22,500 nucleotides of DNA from Eimeria necatrix (lineage: Eukaryota; Apicomplexa; Conoidasida; Eucoccidiorida; Eimeriidae). This document shows, in pieces, positions 9,871 through 17,091 of the stretch (positions are counted from its first letter, which is position 1; the number at the start of each line of letters is the position of its first letter). The translations under genes and the position numbers were made by a program. Under the pieces are notes generated by a model. It worked only from the letters and a program-made list of their open reading frames with translations, ran no database searches and was not told the DNA's origin. The stretch covers positions 32,947-55,446 of the forward strand of contig NW_013654905.1 in assembly GCF_000499385.1 (NCBI RefSeq), written 5' to 3'.

Positions 9871-9950
9871 AGGTGCTGCGGCTTCGGGTCGACTTTGGCG
9901 AAAAAGAGATTGAAGAGACACTGCGCTCAGTAAAAGCTGCTGCCACGTGA
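2481..9950 (+). CDS. COG4: COG4, conserved oligomeric Golgi complex subunit 4, complete 17-exon gene
   Basis: COG4 is a lobe A subunit of the COG tether (CATCHR family), which docks retrograde vesicles at the Golgi. Proposed exons: 2481-3027, 3223-3760, 4377-4458, 4595-4806, 5043-5099, 5556-5835, 6106-6194, 6301-6558, 6785-6911, 7127-7427, 7644-7852, 8091-8231, 8480-8611, 8833-9105, 9345-9414, 9647-9696, 9873-9950. Every junction has GT/AG and matching phase, and the sum is 3444 nt (1147 aa). Conserved blocks appear in family order: the N-terminal coiled coil, FLDSKQDYF, MMEDLFFVLQASVSRAL, VAVNNVQLC, the EKTY..GGI..N.E block, FCRLFEIGELLSL and the C-terminal LRLRVDF. It exceeds the usual ~780 aa because of Gln/Ala/Ser insertions. 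The least certain junction is the exon 10 donor. Confidence 0.9.
3223..3760 (+). CDS. COG4: COG4 exon 2: helical N-terminal domain with poly-Gln insertions
   Basis: It enters in phase 1 (joined codon ACA) and reads RADAALEEGDLLLAATCISS, matching the human-type block around VQTALRSEDYEQAA. LLLQQLNKRLSAVAKNLV is the next family block. Three long Gln runs are interposed (3330-3358, 3501-3530, 3593-3635). The donor is TTCAG|GTCAAATAAATA (phase 2), so the intron begins in an AAAT tetramer array. Confidence 0.82.
3761..4376. repeat. COG4 intron 2: AAAT array, GGGGCCCC island, CAG/CTG tracts
   Basis: From 3764 to about 3845 it is (AAAT)n, followed by ATTT/GTTT-type repeats to about 3895. Positions 3927-4115 alternate GGGGGCCCC palindromes with CCCTAAACCC-type units. 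(CAG)n lies at 4124-4225 and (CTG)n at 4337-4372, ending at acceptor TACAG. A unique 90-bp patch (4228-4330) shows no conserved peptide. Confidence 0.8.
4377..5099 (+). CDS. COG4: COG4 exons 3-5 (4377-4458, 4595-4806, 5043-5099)
   Basis: Exon 3 encodes GSGKLHAAVLHQLYKNVSK, matching the GPGRLYTLIKYLQ block. Exon 4 encodes VLRSAVLAMATQFPEE, a poly-Ala insertion, then VEGVRVLNHFLDS; its donor is AA|GTAAGC. Exon 5 is a 57-nt exon that completes FLDSKQDYFTFTKE, the counterpart of KFIKQRDYHQQF. Phases are 0, 2 and 2. The intervening introns are CTG repeat and end CTGTAG or CTGCAG. Confidence 0.82.
5281..5716 (+). repeat. Exact 218-bp tandem duplication containing COG4 exon 6
   Basis: The unit starting TCACTCCATTGC at 5281 restarts at 5499 with a constant offset of 218 bp, including an equal CTG count. 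It contains the end of intron 5, the acceptor CTGCAG|AAAGG and the exon 6 core. I see no difference between copies. Confidence 0.92.
5338..5496 (+). CDS. COG4: COG4 exon 6a: upstream duplicate exon, possibly alternative
   Basis: This is the first copy of exon 6, reading RKVESRLEECVLLSRCCS and onward. The duplication junction supplies a donor-like CAG|GTTCAC at 5497. With it the exon is 159 nt and phase 2 at both ends, so including or skipping it keeps the frame and adds or removes 53 residues. It could equally be an assembly duplicate. Confidence 0.5.
5556..5835 (+). CDS. COG4: COG4 exon 6b: exon 6 core plus Ser/Asn-rich run
   Basis: It enters in phase 2 and encodes VESRLEECVLLSRCCSKAHA, which aligns with [20 protein letters not shown] of the family. 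A Ser/Asn run from (AGC)n with AAC interruptions precedes RARGESNAVAQMLTQQQ. The donor is CAGCAG|GTCAGC (phase 0). The next intron (5836-6105) contains a short telomere-like stretch at 5955-5979 and a (CTG)4-5TTG minisatellite. Confidence 0.82.
6106..6911 (+). CDS. COG4: COG4 exons 7-9 (6106-6194, 6301-6558, 6785-6911)
   Basis: Exon 7 encodes RREELVAEYIALEHALMLW, with the Trp codon split at TG|GTGAGC. Exon 8 continues AVREALEVQDELPF, an Ala/Glu-rich insertion, then MMEDLFFVLQASVSRAL. Exon 9 encodes SGDSLALCALVNHVAAALRC and onward. Together they match the COG4 hallmark MVDDVFYIVKKCIGRAL followed by the CLCAMINLATTELE-type block. Phases 2, 2 and 0 are consistent. Confidence 0.9.
6912..7126. repeat. 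COG4 intron 9: CTG run and (ATTT)n array
   Basis: After donor CAG|GTTTGC there is a (CTG)n run to 6950, an AT-rich TATATATATGCATATAT segment, then (ATTT)n from about 7040 to 7118. The acceptor is TTGCAAG at 7126. It is one of few introns here not ending in CTGCAG. Confidence 0.8.
7127..7427 (+). CDS. COG4: COG4 exon 10: Ala-rich insertion exon, 3' end uncertain
   Basis: It starts DEHRLSSYSIVKALEAKAEG in phase 0 and becomes Ala-rich, with a cluster of Cys codons near the end. The donor is ambiguous. C|GTATGC at 7428 gives the phase 1 exit that exon 11 needs; other phase 1 GT sites exist upstream (for example G|GTACTA near 7261). The frame closes at 7450. Confidence 0.6.
7644..8231 (+). CDS. 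COG4: COG4 exons 11-12 (7644-7852, 8091-8231)
   Basis: Exon 11 encodes VAVNNVQLCLSSLAHFKA, equivalent to VTLNNVEVCSENISTLKK, then a Gln/Ala insertion, and ends HYTLQ|GTGCCA. Exon 12 starts ELDGAAEALQQLHHRC and ends DFDRDAALM|GTGAGC; both are phase 0 at exit. An internal GTGTAT in exon 12 could be an additional donor but is not needed to hold the frame. Confidence 0.78.
8480..9105 (+). CDS. COG4: COG4 exons 13-14 (8480-8611, 8833-9105)
   Basis: Joining exon 13 (ending LLLDL at CTC|GTCAGC) to exon 14 (VVKNLESGLLEKTYS) reproduces [20 protein letters not shown] with no gap, which fixes the donor. Exon 14 continues ASGGILANQETRNL, a Ser/Gln/Ala insertion and an acidic stretch FFDDFEDEEETLDGVE, and ends PVRSK|GTGAGC. 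Confidence 0.85.
9345..9950 (+). CDS. COG4: COG4 exons 15-17 and stop (9345-9414, 9647-9696, 9873-9950)
   Basis: Exon 15 (70 nt) encodes FCRLFEIGELLSLPS and onward, exon 16 (50 nt) GEIEGGQSLLTLEEIKT, and exon 17 VLRLRVDFGEKEIEETLRS then stop TGA at 9948-9950. These match the COG4 C terminus KFARLSQMATILNLE / LTPAEVRQVLALRIDF. Phases are 1, 0 and stop. Exons 16 and 17 follow (CTG)n acceptor tracts; exon 15 follows ...TTTGCTGCGCCGCAG. Confidence 0.88.
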
Positions 9951-9964
9951 GCAGCAGCAGTAGC

Positions 9965-9998
<34 letters not shown>

Positions 9999-10381
9999 GC
10001 AACAAGAGCGGCAGCGCCGATTTCTGCTGCTGTGGCAGCGGCCGCTCTGTGCTGCTGCCTGCAGCAGCAGCTGCTGCTGCGTATTTAGCTGTTTGCTTCT
10101 GCACAGCCTACGGGCCTGTGACTGCCCTTGGCCTTTGCTGCTGCTGCTGCTGCATCCGCGGCAGCAGCAACTGCAGCATCAGCAGCAGCTGCTGCAGCGC
10201 CTGATACAGCTACTGCGCTAGAGGAAGCAACCGGCAAAGCTTTTGCTGCTGGAGCTGCAAAAGCTGCGACTGCTGCAGCAGCTGCTGCAACAGCTGCTCT
10301 CTCCTACACCTGCAGAAACTGCTGCTGCTGCTGCAGCTGCTTTTTGTTGCGTAGAGAAGTGGCACTCTAGCAGCAAGAGCC

Positions 10382-10417
<36 letters not shown>

Positions 10418-10516
10418 ACACTAGCAGCAGTGAGTAGGGCTGCGGCGGATTTCATGGTACGCAGCCGAATAGAATTAAATGCCGCTGCTGCGGCAGCTGT
10501 TCCTGCTGCAGTAGCA

Positions 10517-10612
10517 GTTGCTGCTGCAGCTGCAGCTGCAGCAGCTGCGACAGCAGCAGCTACTGTTGCTGCTGCAGCTGCAGCTGCAGCAGCTGCGACA
10601 GCAGCAGCTACT
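10517..10612. repeat. 48-bp minisatellite, two copies
   Basis: The unit beginning GTTGCTGCTGCAGCTGCAGC at 10517 repeats exactly at 10565. It is built of CTG/CAG mirror blocks (GCAGCTGC) able to fold on themselves. Confidence 0.8.
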
Positions 10613-11109
10613 GCTGCCGCTTGACTGAGTTCGAAATATGTTCTTTACAATTACGGCTCGAGGGTCATTTATCAAAATGAGCAGCTTTGCTGCTGCTGCA
10701 GCCGTCTGTTGCGTTGCTGCAGCTGCAGCACCGAGAGTGGCTGCTGCTGCTGCTGCTGCTGCTACTGCAGCATTGCGTTGTTGCTGGCTGCGGCTGCATT
10801 AGCCGGATCGGCAGCAGCAGCAGCAGCAGCAGCAGCCGCAGGCGCTACTGCTGCTCGTCAATCGAAGGGGCCTGGCATCTGCTGCTGCTGCCAAAACCAA
10901 TACCTGCGGAGGATGGCTAGCAGGAGTTGCTGCTGCTCGTCTGCAGCAGCAGCAGCAGCAGCAGCAGATGCTGACAAGGGCGGTAGGCGAAGCACTTAAC
11001 ACAGCAGGTGGGACACTGGCAGCAGAAGCAGCTGTCTGCTGCCACTGCTGCTGCTGCGCAATCTGTAAACAGAGCTATAAGGCTGCAGCAGCTTTTCTGA
11101 CAGCTGCTG

Positions 11110-11186
11110 CAGCGGCTGCTGCTGCAGCAACAGCTGCTGCTGCTGCAGCAACAGCTGCTGCTGCTGCAGCAACAGCTGCTGCTGCT
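11110..11186. repeat. 21-bp minisatellite, about three copies
   Basis: GCAGCAACAGCTGCTGCTGCT recurs at 11124, 11145 and 11166 with an exact 21-bp step. Confidence 0.8.
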
Positions 11187-11338
11187 GGTGCTGCTGACAC
11201 TAATAAAAACAGAAAAGACGGGGAGTTTTCGAAGGCCATGGCTTTCTGCTGCCATTGCAGCTAGGCATCTTGTGTTCTTGCTGCGCCTAGACATTTGCTG
11301 CTGCTGCTAGGCATCTGCTGCTGCTGCTGCTGCTGCTG

Positions 11339-11591
11339 CTAGTTTGTTGCTGCTGCTGCTGCTGCCGGGGGGTTTAGCTGTTTGGTCTCCTCGTCGGTGT
11401 CGCCGCCGTCCCAAAAAGGCTCATCTTCTTCCATATCCATTTTGTTAAGAGATTCGTGGCTGCTGCTGCTGCTGCTGCTGTTGCTGTTGCTGCTGCGGCT
11501 GCTGCCGCCGTCCCTCCCCTCTTCCCCAAATGCTGCAGTGCCAGAGGGGGTCCACTGGTCCACTCGGCAGAACGCAGCGCGCGCGCGCAGC
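11339..11591 (-). CDS. Adhesin exon 11: acidic cytoplasmic tail with Trp
   Basis: The phase 2 entry reads LRARAAFCRVDQW, a Ser/Asn run, then KMDMEEDEPFWDGGDTDEE and a short Ala run before stop TAG 11341-11339. Acidic, Trp-bearing tails are typical of TRAP/MIC2-type proteins, where they bind the glideosome connector. Here the Trp is about 28 residues from the end rather than near-terminal. Confidence 0.8.
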
Positions 11592-11594
11592 CTG

Positions 11595-11650
<56 letters not shown>

Positions 11651-11745
11651 AATGAGTAATAGTAAGAGACCTTGGGGCCTCTTAAGCTCTTGCGCCCCAT
11701 TTTCCGCGTGCAGCAGCAGCCGCACACTGCTTCAGGACAGGCAAA

Positions 11746-11778
<33 letters not shown>

Positions 11779-11977
11779 CACTACAGCGGATATTCGCGCA
11801 GCAGTATCCGCAGCAGCAGCACAATTGGGGGAAGGAGCAGCAGCGACAGCAGCAGCTGCAGCCACAGCAGCAGCAGAACCTTTTGCTCTGCAGCCGCGCA
11901 ACAGCAAAAACATCTTGAACAGCAGCAGCAGCAGCCCCGCAGCAGCAAAAACATCTGGAGCCGCAGCAGCAGCAGCC

Positions 11978-12015
<38 letters not shown>

Positions 12016-12153
12016 GGACTCTTTTCTTTTGAAGACAACGAACAGCACCAGCAGCACAGCAGTGACGAACATCCCCAGCAAAATGCCCCGCAGCAGCGCC
12101 GCCCTAAACCCTCCCTTTTCTTTTTCTTCGCTGCCGCGCAAAGAGGCCCCAAA

Positions 12154-12194
<41 letters not shown>

Positions 12195-13227
12195 GGGCTG
12201 CTGCTGCTGCTGCTGCAGCGGCAGCGCCGGCGGGGTCGACTGCGAACAAACTTGCTGACGCGGGTACGTGCGCTGCGTAGACACGGGAGCACCCAAAACC
12301 CTAAACCCTAAACCCTAAACCCTAAACCCTAAACCCTAAACCACAAAGGCGAATCCCTAAACCCTAATCCCTAAACCCTACACCGTGAGCCTTAAACGCC
12401 TAGCCCTATGCCCTAAACCGTAAACCCTAAACCCTAAAGCCAGGGATGAAAGACAACACACGAGCAGAGCCGTAAACCCTAAACCCTAAACCCTAAACCC
12501 TAAACCCTAAACCCTCGATAGTCACCTGTGCAAGGCGGGCCGCAAACGCCCACTTCAACTTCTCTGACGCAGTTGGCATCTGCTGCTGCTGCTGCTCCTG
12601 CTGCTGCTGCTGCTGCTTCTGAAGGCAGCAGCCGGTGGCGGTAACGAACGCACCCAACGTTGCAGGGCCCCCACTCAGCCCAGTCCCCCTTAGGACAATC
12701 TGCTGCTGCTGCTGTTGCTGCTGCTGCTGTTGCTGCTGCTGCTGATGCTGCAGCAAAGGCGCACACGGTAGACAGCAGTTGCAGCTTCAGCAGAAGCAGC
12801 ACCGTGCGCCTGCTGCTGCAGGCAAACGAAGTGATGCTGCAGCAGCAGCAGCTGCTGCTGCTGCAGGCGAACTGGTTAGCGGCAAGAGCACGACAGGCAG
12901 CAGCAACTACAGCAGCAGCAGCAGCAGCAGCAATTCATTAAGGACACGGGACACCCAGTGCAGCAGGGAGCCGACTGTAGAGGGCAGCAGCAGCAGCTAA
13001 ATCCGAGAAGCAGCAGCAAAAACAATAAAAAACAGCAGCAACAAAGCTCAAGCAGCAGCAGCAGCAGAAGCAGCAGCAGCAGGAGCAGCAGCAGAAGCAG
13101 CAGCAACAGACTCTGTGCCTCCGCTGCAGCAGGACAAGGCCCCCCCTCGCTGCTGCTGCATGGCCTCATTTCTATACGTGGGGGGCAAGAAGAGCCCGGC
13201 AGCAGCACTTCTCTAGTGCGAATCTGT

Positions 13228-13279
<52 letters not shown>

Positions 13280-13403
13280 AGGGCTCGCAGCTGCTCCACG
13301 CGGACCAGGCCGAGAGCTGGCACTCCGACTCTGCGAGCAGCAGCAGAAAATTAAAAAAATAAAATAAATAATGAGCAGCAAATGCATAAATAAACAAATG
13401 AAA

Positions 13404-13466
<63 letters not shown>

Positions 13467-14422
13467 ATGCATGAAGGCAGCAGCAAAAGGAAGAGGCAAA
13501 GCAACAGAAGCAGGCCGAAGGAAAACCAGAGAGAACTGCACCTTCCCTAGGGTTTAGGGTTTAGGGTTTAGGGTTTAGGGTTTAGGGTTTGGGCAGCGGG
13601 AGCAGATCGAATATCTGGCTCGTGGCTGTGCGGGCTGAGCGCGCAGACCAGGGTTTAGGGTTTAGGGTTTAGGGTTTAGGGTTTAGGGTTTAGGGTTTGG
13701 GACTGACCGCAAGGCTCGGGGGCCCCACAAGCAGCAACTTCCAGCAGCGGCAGCAAACACTTCAAACCCTTCGGCTGCTGCAGCAGCAGCCGCTGCCGCT
13801 CGCGGGTTTTGAGGCCGCAGGGGCCCCTGCAGGGGCCCCAGGGGCCCCACGGGGTGTACGTACACTCCGTCGCTGCCAAGCACAAACCCTAAACCCTAAA
13901 CCCTAAACCCTAAACCCTAAAACCCTAAACCCTAAACCCTAAACCCTAAACCCTAAACCCTAAACCCTAAACCCTAAACCCTAGACCCTAAGCTTTAAGG
14001 TCTAAGCTCTGCTGCTGGGCAAACGGGAAGCGCCCAAACGCAAAGGCGCAGTCTGGAGCTTCAAGTTGATGAACGGGGCCTCAAACCCTAAACCCTAGAC
14101 CCTAAACCCTAAACCCTAAACCCTAACTGCATGCTCACCTTCGCAGGTTTCTTCGTTGCATGTTTCCGTCTGCGTGTCTTGCAGGCCCCACAAACCGCCG
14201 ACTCCCCCCAGCTGCTGCAGCATTTGCGGCTGCGGCTGCTGCTGCTGCTGCAGCAGCATGAGCTGCTGCAGCTGAAGCTGCTGCAGTTGCATTGGCTGCA
14301 GCTGCTGCTGCAGCAACTGTTGCTGCTGCTGCTGCGGCTGAGCCAGCAGCCGCTGCCGCTGCCTGTGGCCTCCCCCGCAGCTCGCGCTGCAGGAGGACCA
14401 CTCTGTGAACATGTTGCCACCT

Positions 14423-14469
<47 letters not shown>

Positions 14470-14790
14470 GAGCATAGCAGCAACTACGCCAGCAGCAGCA
14501 GCACAAAGAAACCTAGCAGTTGCAGCGCCCCAACCCTTCGTCCTCGCGCCTAAAACCTAAACCCTAAACCCTAAACCCTAAACCCTAAACCCTAAACCCT
14601 AAACCCTAAACCCTCACCGGGACAAGCAGCATTCGGGGTACAAGCCCGCGAACTCAACAGGGGCCCACAAGGGGGGGCCCCCCCCCGCGGCTGCTGCAGC
14701 AAATGGCGCTGCCGCTGCTGCAGCCCCATATCGCAGGGGCCCCCACAGGATGACCATTCCCCCCACTCGCTCAGCCTGCACTCCACAGCT

Positions 14791-14828
<38 letters not shown>

Positions 14829-14971
14829 TATTTGCAAAAATGCACGAGCTAAGCAGCGGCTAGAAAGGAGTAGCAGCACCAGCAGCAGCGAAAGTAGCAG
14901 CAGCAGCAGCAGCAATGTGGCTGCTCTAAGGCAGCTGCTGCATTGCAGCGGTATGAAGCAAGTGCTGCTGC

Positions 14972-15003
<32 letters not shown>

Positions 15004-15012
15004 TTGCTGCGG

Positions 15013-15047
<35 letters not shown>

Positions 15048-15280
15048 GCTGCTGCTGTAGCCTACGGCATTCTATGGCGCTGCGCAGGGGGTCGCTCATG
15101 CAACTCCGCTGCTGCTGCAGCACGCAGGGGGGGCCCCCGTGTCTTGCTGGCAGCAAAATGCCCCTGCTGCGGTACTGCTGCTGCTGCGGGTCGCATGCAG
15201 AAGCACAGGGGCTCCAGGGGCCCCAGGGGCCCCCCACGCACGCAGTTGGGCAAGCTCTTGAGCCCCCATCACGGGGCGCT

Positions 15281-15332
<52 letters not shown>

Positions 15333-15854
15333 AGAGTGGCGAGCACGCGTGAGGCTGGAAGAACTAAGTCCTGGGAAGCCCTTCCCAGCCTTTGACCTAT
15401 TTCTGGCTGCTGCTCCCGCTGCTGCTGCTACTGCTGCAGCTTGTGCTGCTGCAGCTGCTGCTGCTGCAGCTTGTGCTGCTGCAGCTGCTGCTGCTGCAGC
15501 TGCTGCTGCTGCAGCTGCTGCTGCTGCAGCTGCTGCTGCTGCAGCTGCTGCTGCGCGAGCTTACCGGAGCTGTGTCTCCTTGAAAGGAAGAAGCAGCCGG
15601 GCTCTCCGAAGATAAGGAAGCAGCGGCCCAACCTGGGGGCCCCCTGGGGGCCCCAAGGGCCTGCAAAGGGCCCCTGTGGGGCCCCGGGGGCCCCCAGGGG
15701 CCCCCCGGGGGCCCCCTGGGGGCCCTCGGGGGCCCCCAGGGGGCCCTCAGGGGCCCCCTGAGGCTCTTCAAAAGAAGCAAAGGAACAAGTTGAGCGGCTG
15801 CGGCAAATGGCGAGGCACTCGGCGAGGGAAGCAGCAGCCACAGGGGCTTGTGCT

Positions 15855-15888
<34 letters not shown>

Positions 15889-16264
15889 GAGGGCTAGCAG
15901 CAGCAGCAATCTGGGTAGCGGCGGCGGCGACAGACAGAAGCAACATCCGCCGCAGCAAAAGCTACACAGAGCAGCAGCAGCAGAGAAACTGGCAGCAGCA
16001 GCAGCAGCAGCGACAGCAGCAGCAGCTAACACGCAGCAGCAGCAGCAGGAACAGCAGCAGCAGCAGCTTAAGGGGTAAACCCCTCAACATGAGACACAAT
16101 TGAACTCGTCAACCTCAAACCCTAAACCCTAAACCCTAAACCCTAAACCCTAAACCCTAAACCCTAATCGCTTACCGCTTTCTTCGAAAGAAGCATTAGG
16201 ATCGCATCCCCAGCCCAGAACGCCAATGCCGCTCCAGCTGCAGTCAGCATCTGCTGCTGCGACC

Positions 16265-16305
<41 letters not shown>

Positions 16306-16695
16306 CTTCAGCTGCCTAAGTGCAGGCAAAGTCTCTGGCCCAAAGCGGGGGCCCCACAGCACTTGCCGAGTTCGCTGCAGCAGCGGGGGGGCCTCTGGGG
16401 GCCCCCCGAGGTCCTGGGGGCCCCCCAGGGGGGCCCCCGGGGGGCCCCCCAGGGGGCCCCCCAGGGGGCCCCCCGGGGGGCCCCCCAGGGGGCCCCCTTC
16501 GGGACTCCAGGGGCCCCAGGGACCCCACTCAGATAGTGCAGCAGAAGTGACGCAGCTGCTGCCAGCCAGCAGCACAGGGTACCGCCCCGAGACCACATGG
16601 GGGGCCCCCCGGCCCTTAGTGGGGGGCCCCCCAGGGGCCCCTGCAGCAAAGAGGCGGCAAAGGCCAGTCAAAGAGTCATACTGGAAGTGGGCGCA

Positions 16696-16739
<44 letters not shown>

Positions 16740-16843
16740 AGCGGTTGCACAGCAACGCGCAGGCTGACCAACTCGAAGTCTGCTGCTGCTGCAGCACGTC
16801 CGCCTCGTCCGCAGTATATGCAAAGCCAAAGTCAGGACAATCT

Positions 16844-16889
<46 letters not shown>

Positions 16890-17050
16890 GGGTAAGTGTG
16901 GCAGGAGCAGCAGCAGCAGCAGGAGCTGTAAGTGTGGCATGAGCAGCAGCAGCAGCAATATTGGCTACAGTGATGACAGCAGCAGCAGCAGCAGCAGCAG
17001 CACAACAGCATCGTCCCAAGAGCGTTGCTGCAGCAAACTACTAGGCTGGT

Positions 17051-17091
<41 letters not shown>

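Larger units (their letters stand above)
9951..11338. other. Convergent intergenic region dominated by CAG/CTG repeats
   Basis: This lies between the COG4 stop and the stop of the TSP1 gene, so both 3' UTRs fall here. It is mostly (CAG)n/(CTG)n with mirror CAGCTG alternation. Unique patches occur at 10621-10685 and 11195-11300. A plus-strand AATAAAA is at 11204-11210, far from the COG4 stop. Ala/Ser/Cys-only frames in both directions show no conserved motif. Confidence 0.65.

Noticed and set aside
11110..11186. Regular 21-bp repeats as a possible CRISPR array
   Set aside because: Units are contiguous without unique spacers, and the window is eukaryotic.
10128..11264. Ala- and Ser-rich frames in the COG4-adhesin gap
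   Set aside because: Composition is explained by CAG/CTG repeats, no conserved motif is present, and they lie between two well-supported stop codons of convergent genes.
12295..14613. Telomere arrays as evidence of a chromosome end
   Set aside because: Arrays occur in both orientations and are interrupted by phased exons of one gene, so they are interstitial.
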